The position numbers were made by a program, and so were the translations under genes. The notes beneath the pieces are model-generated. The model searched no databases. It had not been told where the DNA came from and was given only the letters and a program-made list of their open reading frames with translations. A stretch of DNA of 64,000 nucleotides from Cardiobacterium valvarum (lineage in GTDB: Bacteria > Pseudomonadota > Gammaproteobacteria > Cardiobacteriales > Cardiobacteriaceae), in NCBI RefSeq assembly GCF_900460955.1, contig NZ_UFUW01000001.1, forward strand, positions 1,796,738-1,860,737, given 5' to 3'. The number at the start of each line of letters is the position of its first letter. The first letter of the stretch is position 1. Positions 35,758 to 45,027 of the stretch are shown here, piece after piece.

Positions 35758-36094
35758 GACGGGCTCCTCTGGTTGAACAAGGCGAGCATAGCCGCTGGGC
35801 GGGGACATTGTGGATTTTTCTGCGACTGTCATTACGTGTATGACGAAACTGCCTTCTGCATACCCACCCCCTTTCTCGCTCCGTGAGCCATTCCAGTCCC
35901 ACGGGTTGAGGAGATTTTCGTGCGAGATTTCCGTTTGCCTATGCGTCAAGCGGGATAGACACCGGTTTTACCGAGATGTGACGAAGCACACTGACTGCGC
36001 CTGCTTGCTGGGTCAAGCTCCATTCTACTTTCGCCCGCTCTTGTTTCCCGACCATTTCCTTCACAAACCACCCAGATTACCCCCCCCCACCTGA

Positions 36095-36796
36095 TCAAAG
36101 CCGATACTCACGCTGATAGGCGATGAGCGCCGCCTTGTGCGTGCGCCAGTCGGGTTGGGCGGTATCCATCAGGGCATAAAAGGCGGCGCTGTGGTTATGC
36201 TCTTGCAGGTGGCAGAGTTCGTGGATGATGACGTGGCGGATTTGCGCCGGTGGGTACTGAATCAGCGCGGTATTGAAAGTGATGATGCCGCCTCTGCTGC
36301 AATTGCCCCAGCTACGGCGCATATGGCGGTAGCGCAGCGGCGGCATCACGGCGACCCACGGGCAATGTGGCAGGGCAGCGGCGACGAGGGCGGGGATGTG
36401 CGCCAGGCTTTGCGCGCGGTGGAAGGCGCGGAAGCGGGCGGCAAGGGTGGCATCATCCGCAGGGGTGGTAGTGAGAATGTCGCCGGCAAGCCGGATGCGG
36501 GCGGTGGCGTCCGCGCGCAGGGCGAGGCGGTAAGTATCGCCAAGTAGTTGCTGCGGGCTGCCATCGGCATAGGGTGCGGGTGGCCGCATTTCTTGCGGAT
36601 GGGCGTGAGCGGCGATCCAGTCAAGGTTGCTGTGGATGAAATGTTCGATGTCGGCACAGCGGCTGCGCGGCGGATGCGAGAGGTAGAGGGTGCCGCTGCC
36701 ATCCACGCTGAGGCGCAGGCGGCGGTTGTTGCGGCGCGGCGGGCGCAGGTGGATGCGGTAGGTGTGACCGTGGTAGGGGATGTCAAGGGTGTGCAT
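36095..36796 (-). CDS. YgjP-like M48 family metallopeptidase
   Basis: This 233-residue protein has the zinc-protease motif HELCHLQEHNHSAAFYALM near the C-terminus (HExxH with a downstream histidine). The preceding RRSWGNCSRGGIITFNTALI and an N-terminal RRNNRRLRLSV are typical of the YgjP/DUF45 group. Many members sit beside restriction systems, but here the neighbour is a phosphatase gene whose stop lies six bases upstream of this start. The substrate is unknown. No signal peptide is visible, so it should be cytosolic. Confidence 0.88.
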   Translation of the reverse strand: MHTLDIPYHGHTYRIHLRPPRRNNRRLRLSVDGSGTLYLSHPPRSRCADIEHFIHSNLDWIAAHAHPQEMRPPAPYADGSPQQLLGDTYRLALRADATARIRLAGDILTTTPADDATLAARFRAFHRAQSLAHIPALVAAALPHCPWVAVMPPLRYRHMRRSWGNCSRGGIITFNTALIQYPPAQIRHVIIHELCHLQEHNHSAAFYALMDTAQPDWRTHKAALIAYQREYRL

Positions 36797-36802
36797 GGAG
36801 GT

Positions 36803-37825
36803 TCAAAGGGTGGCGACGGTCTCGCCGTCATCAAAGACAAGCGTTTTTTCCGGCCAGCGCAAAGCGGCGAGACGGTAAGCGGAATGTTGCGGTGCGATGC
36901 CCGCCTTGCGGTCACACCAACGCGCGCCGACGGCGTAATCGCAGCAGAAGACGTTGTGCCGGGCGCCGAACCAGTGCTGCGGCGGGCAGGGAAAGAGCGG
37001 ATGTTCGCCACGCCAGCGGCGCCAGTAGTGGCCGATGACAACGGCGGGCGCGTCGTGATAATCCTGCCACCACGGCGTGCGGACGACGAAGCGCCAGCGC
37101 CCGCCGGCGTAATGCGGCACGGCGGCAGGGCTTTCGCTGCCGCAAGTCAGGGCGCGGACAGGATTGCCGCGGCTGTAGTAGCTATCACGCGCGGCGGTCG
37201 CGGGGCGGTAGGCGGGCAGATGGCCGGGATCGTGCAGGTCGCCGTCGCACGCCTCCTCCGCCTGCCAGGCGGGATACCACGGCTGTTGCCCCGCTTCTTC
37301 GGCAAGCGCGTTTTCCCAGCGACGGTGGTTGGCGACGAGATCGTCGTCCGGCGCAGCGCGCAGACGGGCGATGGCGGCAGGCAGCCAGGCGGCGTGAACG
37401 ATGCGCAGGTCGTCCCGCTCCAGCACGAGCGGTTGTGCAGCGAGAAAGTGGTGCAGCGCCGCTTTGCCGGTGGCGGGGTAATGCTGCCACGGGGCGAAAT
37501 CTGCGGCATCCTTGTCGGCACGCTGCACGAAATACCAGCCGGAGCCCGGCTTGGCATCACCCAGCAGCAGGTTGATTTCATGATTGCCGAGCACCATTTG
37601 CGCATATCCGGCGGCGTGAGCCCGCATGAACCAGTCCAGCACGGCGGGAACGTCGTTGCCGCGATCAACGAGGTCGCCGACGAAGACGAGGCGCCGCCCC
37701 TGTGGATGACTGCCGTCCGGGCGGTAGCCGAGGTGGCCGAGCAGTTGTTGCAGGGCAGTGTATTCGCCGTGGATGTCACCGATGATGTCGAGGGCACCGG
37801 CGGGCAGCGTGTCGATATGGGGCAT
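36803..37825 (-). CDS. Metallophosphoesterase (PPP-type phosphatase)
   Basis: At 340 residues the N-terminal half has all metal-binding motifs of calcineurin-like phosphatases: GDIHG (16-20), GDLVDRG (about 50) and GNHE (about 80). Two later histidines occur in IVHAAW and VIGHYWRR. This order fits Ser/Thr protein phosphatases or Ap4A hydrolases of the PPP family. An insert between the GNHE motif and the second histidine is longer than in small bacterial PrpA-type enzymes. It is transcribed with the M48 gene downstream and preceded by the large repeat array. Confidence 0.85.
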   Translation of the reverse strand: MPHIDTLPAGALDIIGDIHGEYTALQQLLGHLGYRPDGSHPQGRRLVFVGDLVDRGNDVPAVLDWFMRAHAAGYAQMVLGNHEINLLLGDAKPGSGWYFVQRADKDAADFAPWQHYPATGKAALHHFLAAQPLVLERDDLRIVHAAWLPAAIARLRAAPDDDLVANHRRWENALAEEAGQQPWYPAWQAEEACDGDLHDPGHLPAYRPATAARDSYYSRGNPVRALTCGSESPAAVPHYAGGRWRFVVRTPWWQDYHDAPAVVIGHYWRRWRGEHPLFPCPPQHWFGARHNVFCCDYAVGARWCDRKAGIAPQHSAYRLAALRWPEKTLVFDDGETVATL

Positions 37826-37997
37826 GGGATGAATAACGTCGTTACAAATAGGGATGGAACAAGACGGCGAGCCGAAGATGGTACAGATAGTACAACGAGG
37901 CCGGGGTGAGCCAACACCGCACCCGACTTCCCCCCTGCCCTACCCCGTCCCGCCGGAAGCCGGGAAAGCATTTTATGCGGGATTTAGGTTTGAATAC

Positions 37998-38549
37998 GCG
38001 CAAGCGGCGTAAATGCTGACCTCACCAAGCGGCGTAATTACTGGGCTCGTCAAGCGGCGTAAATACTTGGCTCCGCCAAGCGGCGTAAATACTGGGCCCA
38101 CCAAGCGGCGTCAATGCTGGTCCCGTTAAGCGGTGTAAATACTGATCCCGCCAAGCGGCGTCAATACTGGCTCCGTCAAGCGACGTCAATATTGGCCCCG
38201 CCAAGCGGCGTCAATACTGGCTCCATCAAGCGACGTCAATACTGGCCCCGCCAAGCGGCATAAATACTGACTCCGTCAAGCGGCGTAAATACTGGGCTCG
38301 CCAAGCGGGATAAATACTGGGCCCGCCAAGCGGGATAAATACTGGCCCCGCCAAGCGGCATAAATACTGACTCCGTCAAGCGGCGTAAATACTGGGCTCG
38401 CCAAGCGGGATAAATACTGGGCCCGCCAAGCGGGATAAATACTGGCCCCGCCAAGCGGCGTAAATACTGGGCTCGCCAAGCGGCGTAAATGCTGGGCCCA
38501 TCAAGCGGCGTAATTACTGTGCTCGCCAAGCGGCGTAAATACTGGGTCC
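37998..38549. repeat. 22-unit 25-bp tandem repeat array
   Basis: Twenty-two units of about 25 bases, each with CAAGCGGCGTAAATACTGG or a close variant, run from 37998 to the stop codon of the DUF6348 gene. Unit-to-unit variation alternates between G-G-C-G-T and G-G-G-A-T after the CAAGC core and between GGCTC, GGCCC and CTCC at the end. There are no unique spacers. The rest of the gap (37826-37997) shows nothing. Confidence 0.95.
38237..38459. repeat. 100-bp higher-order duplication inside the array
   Basis: The segment 38237-38359 is repeated without mismatch at 38337-38459, a period of 100 bases or four units. It shows recent block duplication within the array. Confidence 0.9.
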
Positions 38550-38550
38550 G

Positions 38551-39324
38551 TCAGCCGTTCGTGATGAGGACGTATTGTTTGCGGAATTCACTGCCTGTAC
38601 CCGGCCAGGTTGCGGCGTAGGCTCGTAGGGCGTCTATGCCCGGCGCGTAGTCTTCACCGTTGACGCGGCAATCGGCATCGGTGCTGCCGTCATCGTTGCG
38701 CGCGGCGAAGAGGCGCAGGGCGTAGTTGTCCTGCGCTTCCAGGAGCGGTTGGTAGGCGTCCATGCTGTTGGTGAAGAGGCAGCAGGGGCAGAAGGGGTGA
38801 TGGGCGTCGTCGTCTTCACTGTCTGTCGGGACGGGCGCTGGGTTTTCCTGCCAGTATTGCGGCGCGCCGAAGTGGACGCGGCGCGAGCCGCCGTCGGAGA
38901 AGGTCATGGTCATGCCGGTGTGGTCTTTGTCATCGTGAGTGGCGACGGCGTGCAACAGTTGCCAATCGCTGGATAGCCACAGTTCGAAGCCGTAGCGGAT
39001 GGCCTCTTCCGGGCTTTCGCCAAAGCTGTGCTGGTATTCGAAAATGCCCTGCGGGAAGAGGTCCGGGTGGTGGATTTGGATGGTGGTGGTGCTTCGCACG
39101 TGCTCGCCGAGGTCCAGCGCGGCGATTTGCACCAGCAGCGCGTAACCGCTGGCCGCGTGATGGAGCCAGTCGCCGTGGCGCGTGGTGGGGTAGCCTTCAG
39201 CATCGAGTACGTCGGCGAGCAGGGCGGGCAGGTCCCAGTTATCGGCGCTGCCGTCGTCGTAGTTGACGCTGAACTGGGCGCTGAGGCCGGGGTTGGTGTC
39301 AAGTGGGGTGTAGTTGGGGTGCAT
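38551..39324 (-). CDS. DUF6348 family protein
   Basis: This 257-residue soluble protein begins MHPNYTPLDTNPGLSAQFSV. It contains GYALLVQIAALDLGEHV, GIFEYQHSFGESPEEAIRYG and a CPCC cysteine pair in HHPFCPCCLFTNSMD. I recognise these as features of DUF6348, a family of unknown function with occasional links to toxin-immunity loci. Its start lies 15 bases after the stop codon of the membrane-protein gene upstream, and its stop directly meets the 25-bp repeat array. Its first 28 codons are also found, fused to sod sequence, at about 40.4 kb. Confidence 0.7.
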   Translation of the reverse strand: MHPNYTPLDTNPGLSAQFSVNYDDGSADNWDLPALLADVLDAEGYPTTRHGDWLHHAASGYALLVQIAALDLGEHVRSTTTIQIHHPDLFPQGIFEYQHSFGESPEEAIRYGFELWLSSDWQLLHAVATHDDKDHTGMTMTFSDGGSRRVHFGAPQYWQENPAPVPTDSEDDDAHHPFCPCCLFTNSMDAYQPLLEAQDNYALRLFAARNDDGSTDADCRVNGEDYAPGIDALRAYAATWPGTGSEFRKQYVLITNG

Positions 39325-39339
39325 GGGGTTCTCCGTGTT

Positions 39340-39999
39340 TCAAAGCAGGCCGTTGCTCACCAGCAAGGCTTCTTTGCCGTAATGGCGCAGGGCTTGTTGT
39401 ATTTCTTTGGCTGATTTTCTGCCCACAGGTACTGAGAGGATAAGGTTTATGGTGATGAAGGCTATAACCGCATAGATTTTACTGACAAACATTATGAATA
39501 TAATAAAGGCAGGAATGATAAGGATCAGGTTGACATCAATATGATCACCATTCATTTCAGCAATGTTAATGTCAATAATTTTGCTGTTTTTCTTGATGAT
39601 CCGCATGGTGCCAATATCTTTTCCTATTGTCCCTCTATGCGAGAGATACTTACGGGTAAGCGTTATTTTTAATATTTCATCCCATGCTATTTTTTCTTGC
39701 TGCGTAGCGCGGCAATAGATAATGCCATGGTGATTGACTTCTATAAATTCTGGCTGCCGAAAGGATGCTATCCAGCTTCGCAATCCAATGTGATAGGCAC
39801 CGTAAGCAATAGCAAGCATCAGCGTAATGAAGAGAATCCCAAACAATAAATTGCCCCATGAGTATTGGTTATGGATGACATAGACCATGTAACGATAACC
39901 TCCTGTTACGCCAAATATGATAAAGACGAGCATCATGCTCAGGTAGCTGAAGAGGTATTTTTGCCGGAATTGCCAGCGATAGTGTCTTTTGGTTTGCAT
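39340..39999 (-). CDS. Membrane protein with PH-like domain
   Basis: The 219-residue protein has two N-terminal helices (YLSMMLVFIIFGVTGG and LLFGILFITLMLAIAYGAY). A central soluble part (FIEVNHHGIIYCRATQQEKI, then WDEILKITL) resembles the small PH-like domains of STM3941-type proteins. Two further helices follow near residues 155-195. Its function is unknown. It is A+T-richer than its neighbours and only 15 bases upstream of DUF6348, so both are probably one transcript. Confidence 0.5.
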   Translation of the reverse strand: MQTKRHYRWQFRQKYLFSYLSMMLVFIIFGVTGGYRYMVYVIHNQYSWGNLLFGILFITLMLAIAYGAYHIGLRSWIASFRQPEFIEVNHHGIIYCRATQQEKIAWDEILKITLTRKYLSHRGTIGKDIGTMRIIKKNSKIIDINIAEMNGDHIDVNLILIIPAFIIFIMFVSKIYAVIAFITINLILSVPVGRKSAKEIQQALRHYGKEALLVSNGLL

Positions 40000-40081
40000 G
40001 GGCGTTCTTGTTTTGCGTTGGGGTGATTATAGGACGCGTCGGCGCCCTGTGTCTTTCCTGCTTGTTTGTCTTTCGGGAATC

Positions 40082-40105
40082 CAGTATTTGTCCCGCTTGG
40101 CGGTG
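40082..40105. repeat. Single copy of the dispersed repeat
   Basis: The sequence CCAGTATTTGTCCCGCTTGG with CGG after it is one repeat unit, 10 bases left of the sod-derived block of the chimera. Confidence 0.7.
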
Positions 40106-40115
40106 TTTGGGGCAA

Positions 40116-40505
40116 CCGGCTTTGTTGTTGGGCGCTGTGCTCAGGCGGTCGCTTTCGCGTAGAGTTCGGCGACGTAGTCCCAGTTCACGATTTGCCACCA
40201 GGCATCGAGGTAGTCGGGGCGTTTGTTCTGGTAGTGGAGGTAGTAGGCGTGTTCCCACATGTCGCAGCCGAGGATGGGCGTGCCCTGGACGGCGGCAGTG
40301 CCCATCAGCGGGTTTCCTGGTTCGGGGTGCTGGTGATGGCGAGTTTGCTGTCTTTACCGACGATCAGCCAGGCCCAGCCGGAGCCGAATTGTTTGATGTC
40401 GGCGGCTTTACAGGCGTCCACGCTGCCGTCGTCGTAGTTGACGCTGAACTGGGCGCTGAGGCCGGGATTGGTGTCAAGTGGGGTGTAGTTGGGGTGCATG
40501 GGGTT
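40116..40505 (-). pseudogene. Chimeric pseudogene: DUF6348 5-prime end fused to sod 3-prime end
   Basis: Read on the minus strand, the first 28 codons and start match the DUF6348 gene (39246-39331, one mismatch). At GCTGCCG (40422-40428), a 7-base sequence present in both parents, it switches to the superoxide dismutase gene (42078-42402) and continues through its stop and half of its terminator. The sod part has a 12-base deletion and a one-base deletion that shifts the frame, leaving a 64-codon open frame (40305-40499). The product cannot bind metal and is unlikely to fold. The neighbourhood repeat at 40082 mirrors the one at 42028 beside the intact sod gene. Confidence 0.85.
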
Positions 40506-40516
40506 CCTTGCTTGGG

Positions 40517-40879
40517 TTAATCCGCGTGGTTGTCCCGCTTGGCGGCAGCTCGGCGGTGTTTTTCATGCGCTTGTTCGACGGTTGCTTTCCAGGTAATTCC
40601 TGCCCGCGAGAGCGGCACGACGTAGAGATGCAGCAGGGCGTAGCTGATCCAGGCGAGCAGGCCAAGGAGGATTAGCGCTGCCGGCTCACGCAACCAACCC
40701 GTACCGATGGCGAGCACAATCAGTGCCACAGGCAGCATCGCCGCTACAGCGGGCAGTGGCGAGACTGTGATTTTCAGGCCACAGTATTGGCAGGGCACGG
40801 CACGACCCCAGCCGAGGACGAGTTTGCGCCAAACGGTGATGCCTCGCTGGCCGCAGTGGGGGCAGGTAAAGGCTGTCAT
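40517..40879 (-). CDS. Zinc-ribbon membrane protein
   Basis: At 120 residues it has an N-terminal zinc ribbon (CPHCG and CQYCG, residues 6-10 and 31-35). Two membrane helices (about 45-60 and 67-85) and a basic cytosolic tail follow. Such proteins are common and without a known role. It is preceded by a GGAAACC site. The chimera lies downstream. Confidence 0.6.
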   Translation of the reverse strand: MTAFTCPHCGQRGITVWRKLVLGWGRAVPCQYCGLKITVSPLPAVAAMLPVALIVLAIGTGWLREPAALILLGLLAWISYALLHLYVVPLSRAGITWKATVEQAHEKHRRAAAKRDNHAD

Positions 40880-40986
40880 GGTTTCCTTTTATGGTTGATG
40901 TAGTGGCAGATTATATGGCTGCGCCCGCCAGCTGGGAAAAAGGCGTTAGTGGCGGAGGATGTCCCAGACTTTAATAGCTTGGTTTT

Positions 40987-41805
40987 TTAATGGGTCTTGT
41001 GTGCCCGACACATGGCTTTATGCCAAAAAGCTATTATCAGTATTGCGGTAATAATAATAATGCCGTAAGGAATTGCCCCATTGTTATTTTCGTAAGCGGA
41101 ACGCCCACCTGGAAATCCTGTTCGTGCGGTATTGGCAACGGTATGACACATAATCAGTACAAATACTGAACCACCGCTCCCGTTGTATAACCAGATATAT
41201 ATTATGCGTACTGCTATTGTCCCAGCCAGTCCCCAGGCAATGAGTTCGGCATTCTGTCCTATCGCTATCATTGACGGCAAATGCCACAATGCCCAAGGCA
41301 CTCCAATGATTAGCGCTGTAGCAATTGGCGTAAAATATCGTTGTAAACTTTCTGTCGCGTAGGCGGCGTAACCCAATTCTTCGGCGATGGCAGCAATAAA
41401 AAACATGATAAAGGCACCCAATAGTGAGATCTGTAATGGAATATGTGCCGGTATACTTTGCCCTGTTTGACGTATTGCCAGATAAGTGAATAAATAGAGC
41501 GTGGGAAATAAGAGTATTGCAGTCCATAAGTAAGCCACTCGTTTTATCCGCCGATAATCCAATATCCGCAAGAATAATTGACGCACTGCTGTCATTCCCC
41601 CTTCTCGATAACGCAGCAATGCGGCGGCAATTGTAGGGGTAAGTGCCGCGCCAATATCCGTAAGCGGAAGGTTATCGGGCAAAGCGCTATGCTGAATGAA
41701 TAAAGACAGTAACCAAAACGGAGCACTTAAGATATATACCAACAGAAAATACTGCCATGGATGGGAATAATGTATTCCCAAATGGTTTGGATTTTGGTCT
41801 TTCAT
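40987..41805 (-). CDS. CPBP family intramembrane protease-like protein
   Basis: The 272-residue, roughly eight-helix protein carries the three CPBP/Rce1 motifs: AEELGYAAYATESL (EE), ALWHLPSM (FxxxH type) and CHTVANT (HxxxN/B type). In active members the first motif normally reads EExxxR; here the arginine position is alanine, so activity is uncertain. Members process prenylated proteins in eukaryotes and bacteriocin or regulatory factors in bacteria. It is A+T-richer than neighbouring genes and stands alone. The 296-base gap to sod (41806-42101) holds one repeat copy and the sod terminator. Confidence 0.78.
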   Translation of the reverse strand: MKDQNPNHLGIHYSHPWQYFLLVYILSAPFWLLSLFIQHSALPDNLPLTDIGAALTPTIAAALLRYREGGMTAVRQLFLRILDYRRIKRVAYLWTAILLFPTLYLFTYLAIRQTGQSIPAHIPLQISLLGAFIMFFIAAIAEELGYAAYATESLQRYFTPIATALIIGVPWALWHLPSMIAIGQNAELIAWGLAGTIAVRIIYIWLYNGSGGSVFVLIMCHTVANTARTGFPGGRSAYENNNGAIPYGIIIITAILIIAFWHKAMCRAHKTH

Positions 41806-42027
41806 GTATTCCCCCTTTATTCATTTGGCATCTTTGTTTGCCGGTTCCCGCCCGCGAGCCATGCTTGCCGCAAACGGGTGACTGGCTTTATCTCCCGTCT
41901 GGCAATTCGCCAAACGACGTCATGGTATCAAGGGTTTCTTTCCAGGAGCAGTGGAAAAAACGACGGATGCGCAATGGCGGGCTGTTCTGGTTTCAACAGG
42001 CAGGTTTTTATGTCGGCGCGCAAACCC

Positions 42028-42051
42028 AGTATTTATCCCGCTTGGCGCCTC
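42028..42051. repeat. Single copy of the dispersed repeat
   Basis: The sequence CCCAGTATTTATCCCGCTTG with GCG after it lies just left of the sod terminator. It is placed like the copy at 40082 beside the chimera. Confidence 0.75.
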
Positions 42052-42057
42052 ACGATA

Positions 42058-42090
42058 TGAACAAAGCCGGACTTAGTCCGGCTTTGTTGT
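42058..42090 (-). terminator. Terminator of the superoxide dismutase gene
   Basis: The inverted repeat AACAAAGCCGGAC / GTCCGGCTTTGTT follows the stop codon on the minus strand. Its right half is also present at the end of the chimera. Confidence 0.85.
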
Positions 42091-42101
42091 GGGCGCTGTG
42101 C

Positions 42102-42716
42102 TCAGGCGGTCGCTTTCGCGTAGAGTTCGGCGACGTAGTCCCAGTTCACGATTTGCCACCAGGCATCGAGGTAGTCGGGACGTTTGTTCTGGTAGTGGAG
42201 GTAGTAGGCGTGTTCCCACACGTCGCAGCCGAGGATGGGCGTGCCCTGGACGGCGGCGGTGTCCATCAGCGGGTTGTCCTGGTTCGGGGTGCTGGTGATG
42301 GCGAGTTTGCCGTCTTTACCGACGATCAGCCAAGCCCAGCCGGAGCCGAATTGTTTGATGCCGGCGTCTTTGAAGGCGGCTTTGCAGGCGTCCACGCTGC
42401 CGAAGGTGCTGTTGATGGCATCCAGCAGGGCACCGCTCGGCGCGTTGCTACCGTGCGGGCGCATGACGTTCCAGTAGTGGTTGTGGTTGTAGTAGCCGCC
42501 GGCGTTGTTGCGCAGTGCCGCGCTTTCTTTGCTGATGGTAGTGAAGAGAGTTTCCAGCGGCTGGCCGTTCAGCGGGTTGTCCTTGACGGCGGTGAGGAAG
42601 TTGTCGTAGTAGGCTTTGTGGTGGCGGTCATGATGGATTTGCATGGTGACCGCGTCAATGACGGGTTCGAGTGCGTCGTAGGCGTAGGGCAGGTCAGCAA
42701 AGGTGTAGGTTGTCAT
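42102..42716 (-). CDS. sodA: Superoxide dismutase, Mn-type by sequence
   Basis: This 204-residue enzyme has the four metal ligands in [15 protein letters not shown] and DVWEHAYY. The position between the domains has [10 protein letters not shown], that is Gly where iron enzymes have Gln, and the C-terminal [10 protein letters not shown] supplies the Gln typical of manganese enzymes. I therefore predict Mn or cambialistic use. It converts superoxide to hydrogen peroxide in the cytosol. It is monocistronic with a terminator. Part of it was copied into the chimera at 40116-40428. Confidence 0.92.
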   Translation of the reverse strand: MTTYTFADLPYAYDALEPVIDAVTMQIHHDRHHKAYYDNFLTAVKDNPLNGQPLETLFTTISKESAALRNNAGGYYNHNHYWNVMRPHGSNAPSGALLDAINSTFGSVDACKAAFKDAGIKQFGSGWAWLIVGKDGKLAITSTPNQDNPLMDTAAVQGTPILGCDVWEHAYYLHYQNKRPDYLDAWWQIVNWDYVAELYAKATA

Positions 42717-42775
42717 GTGTTTCCTGTGTTTTAGGGTGGGCGGCTATTATGCCGCTGCTTTTTGGCGGGTTTTTC

Positions 42776-43351
42776 TTATTGTTTTCCGTTTTTGGTTTGG
42801 TTTTGTTTATCGTCGCGCGGTTTGAAGATGTGGGCGCGGTAGTGGCGCAGTTCGGCGATGGATTCGCGGATGTCGGCAAGGGCTTCGTGGCTGCCTTTTT
42901 TCGGGTAGGTGTGCGCGGGATACCAGCGGCGCACGAGTTCTTTCAGGGTGGAGACGTCGAGGTTGCGGTAATGGAAGTAGTGTTCGAGGGTCGGCATGAG
43001 GCGCGCCATGAAGCGGCGGTCCTGGCAGATGCTGTTGCCGCACAGCGGTGATGTCTGCGGCGGGACGTATTCCCGGATGAAGGCGAGTGTTTGTGCTTCG
43101 GCGGCGGCGGTGTCGATGGTGCTCGCGCGGCAGCGGTCAAGCAGGCCGCTGGCGCCGTGGTGTGTGCGGTTCCAGTCGTCAAGGTGGTCGAGGATGCTGT
43201 CCGGCTGGTGGATGGCGATGACAGGGCCTTCGGCGAGGGTGTTCAGTTCGGCGTCGGTGATGAGGGTAGCGATTTCGAGGATGTGGTCGTGCCGGCTGTC
43301 GAGCCCGGTCATTTCGAGGTCGATCCAGATGAGGTTGTCGGGGTGTTGCAT
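42776..43351 (-). CDS. orn: Oligoribonuclease
   Basis: The 191-residue DEDDh exonuclease begins with [20 protein letters not shown] (Exo I, Asp and Glu). [20 protein letters not shown] follows, then KELVRRWYP and [11 protein letters not shown] (Exo III, His and Asp). It degrades 2- to 5-mer RNAs and pGpG to mononucleotides. The frame is open far upstream, but the ATG at 43351 has an AGGAACG site and starts the family sequence. The C-terminal [15 protein letters not shown] tail is slightly longer than usual. It is divergent from pntA. Confidence 0.95.
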   Translation of the reverse strand: MQHPDNLIWIDLEMTGLDSRHDHILEIATLITDAELNTLAEGPVIAIHQPDSILDHLDDWNRTHHGASGLLDRCRASTIDTAAAEAQTLAFIREYVPPQTSPLCGNSICQDRRFMARLMPTLEHYFHYRNLDVSTLKELVRRWYPAHTYPKKGSHEALADIRESIAELRHYRAHIFKPRDDKQNQTKNGKQ

Positions 43352-43416
43352 GGGCGTTCCTGTGCGTTTTTGGCTGCGCGGCATTGTACGCGCTGCCGCC
43401 CGCTTCTGCGGTATTG

Positions 43417-43426
43417 TTGGTATGAT
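43417..43426 (+). promoter_or_regulatory. Extended -10 promoter of pntAB
   Basis: TGGTATGAT gives an extended -10 (TG-n-TATGAT) about 55 bases before the pntA ATG, with no good -35. A small CCGGCTCCAAGCCGG hairpin lies in the leader (43433-43447). Confidence 0.45.
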
Positions 43427-43480
43427 ATTCGCCCGGCTCCAAGCCGGTTCTTTGTTTTTTGTTTTAGTGAGGATGAGTTG

Positions 43481-45013
43481 ATGAATATTGGTATTCCGAA
43501 GGAATCTCTCGCCGGTGAAACCCGCGTCGCTTGTACGCCCGCGACGGTTACGCAGTTGCAGAAACTGGGTTTTGCCGTGGTGGTCGAGCGTGGCGCGGGC
43601 GCCGGGGCATCTTTGGCCGATGAGGCGTATGCCGCTGCCGGGGCGTCGCTGGCTGATACCGCCGAGGTATGGCAGTGCCCGCTGATTTATAAGGTCAACG
43701 CGCCCTCGGATGCGGAGGTTTCCCGCTTGTCCGCCGGGCAGACGCTGGTGAGTTTCCTTTGGCCGGCGCAAAATCCGGATTTGGTGCAGAAGCTGGCTGA
43801 CAAGAAGGTCAATGTGCTGGCCATGGATATGGTGCCGCGTATTTCCCGCGCGCAGGCGCTGGACGCGCTGTCTTCAATGGCCAATATCAGCGGTTATCGC
43901 GCCGTAATTGAGGCGGCGAATGCGTTTGGCCGTTTCTTCACCGGGCAGATTACCGCCGCCGGTAAGGTTCCGCCCGCACAGGTGCTGATTATCGGCGCAG
44001 GTGTCGCCGGTCTCGCCGCGATTGGCACGGCCAATTCGCTGGGGGCGATTGTCAAGGCGTTTGATACGCGTCTGGAAGTCGCCGAGCAGATTGAATCCAT
44101 GGGCGGCAAGTTCCTGAAACTCGATTTCCCGCAGGAATCCGGCGGCAGCGGCGACGGCTACGCCAAGGTGATGAGCGACGAGTTCATCGCCGCCGAGATG
44201 AAGCTCTTTGCCGAGCAGGCGAAGGAAGTGGATATCATCATCACCACCGCCGCCATTCCGGGCAAGCCCGCGCCGAAACTGATTACGAAAGAGATGGTCG
44301 CCAGCATGAAGCCAGGTTCGGTCATCGTCGATTTGGCGGCCGCAACCGGCGGTAACTGTGAGGTCACCAAGCCGGGCGAGCTGTTCATCACTGATAACGG
44401 CGTGAAAGTCATCGGCTTCACCGATATGGCAAACCGTCTCGCCGGCCAGTCTTCACAGCTTTACGCCACCAACCTCGTCAACCTCGCCAAATTGCTCTCA
44501 CCGAATAAAGACGGCGAAATCACCCTCGACTTCGATGACGTCATCATCCGCAACATGACCGTCTGCAAAGACGGCAGCATCACCTTCCCGCCACCGCCGA
44601 TTCAGGTTTCCGCCGCGCCGCAGCAGGCGAAATCTGCCGCTCCGGTGCAGGAAGAAGCGAAGCCGACGCCGTTCTGGAAGAAACTTGCGCCCGCCGTCAT
44701 CGGTGCCGCGCTGATCCTCTGGGTCGGTGCCGTCGCGCCCGCCGCCTTCCTCAACCACTTCATTGTCTTCGTCCTCGCCTGCGTCATCGGTTACTACGTC
44801 GTCTGGAACGTCAGCCACTCGCTGCACACCCCGCTGATGTCAGTCACCAACGCCATCTCCGGCATCATCGTCGTCGGCGCGCTGCTGCAAATCGGCCAGG
44901 GCAACGGCTTCGTCTCAACACTCGCGTTCATCGCGGTGCTGATTGCCAGCATCAACATCTTCGGCGGCTTCTACGTCACCCGCCGTATGCTCAACATGTT
45001 CCGTAAAGGCTAA
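43481..45013 (+). CDS. pntA: NAD(P) transhydrogenase subunit alpha
   Basis: At 510 residues PntA has the NAD-binding domain dI ([38 protein letters not shown] near residue 170) and a Pro/Ala linker. About four membrane helices form the end of the protein (from about residue 400; [36 protein letters not shown]). The complex couples proton entry to hydride transfer from NADH to NADP+, supplying NADPH. I took the ATG at 43481, behind a GAGGATGAG site; the longer open frame upstream is antisense to orn. pntB starts 14 bases downstream. Confidence 0.96.
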   Translation: MNIGIPKESLAGETRVACTPATVTQLQKLGFAVVVERGAGAGASLADEAYAAAGASLADTAEVWQCPLIYKVNAPSDAEVSRLSAGQTLVSFLWPAQNPDLVQKLADKKVNVLAMDMVPRISRAQALDALSSMANISGYRAVIEAANAFGRFFTGQITAAGKVPPAQVLIIGAGVAGLAAIGTANSLGAIVKAFDTRLEVAEQIESMGGKFLKLDFPQESGGSGDGYAKVMSDEFIAAEMKLFAEQAKEVDIIITTAAIPGKPAPKLITKEMVASMKPGSVIVDLAAATGGNCEVTKPGELFITDNGVKVIGFTDMANRLAGQSSQLYATNLVNLAKLLSPNKDGEITLDFDDVIIRNMTVCKDGSITFPPPPIQVSAAPQQAKSAAPVQEEAKPTPFWKKLAPAVIGAALILWVGAVAPAAFLNHFIVFVLACVIGYYVVWNVSHSLHTPLMSVTNAISGIIVVGALLQIGQGNGFVSTLAFIAVLIASINIFGGFYVTRRMLNMFRKG

Positions 45014-45027
45014 GGGGGTTAATTAGT

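Noticed and set aside
36080..36088. Run of nine C as a phase-variation switch
   Set aside because: It lies outside any coding region, a few bases beyond the M48 stop codon, and not in a recognisable promoter.
38022..38529. Minus-strand proteins of 60-97 residues with repeating SIYAAWR motifs
   Set aside because: They are translations of the 25-bp repeat (three units equal 25 codons). No ribosome binding site or family similarity.
37998..38549. CRISPR array
   Set aside because: The 25-base units follow each other without unique spacers, and no cas genes are present.
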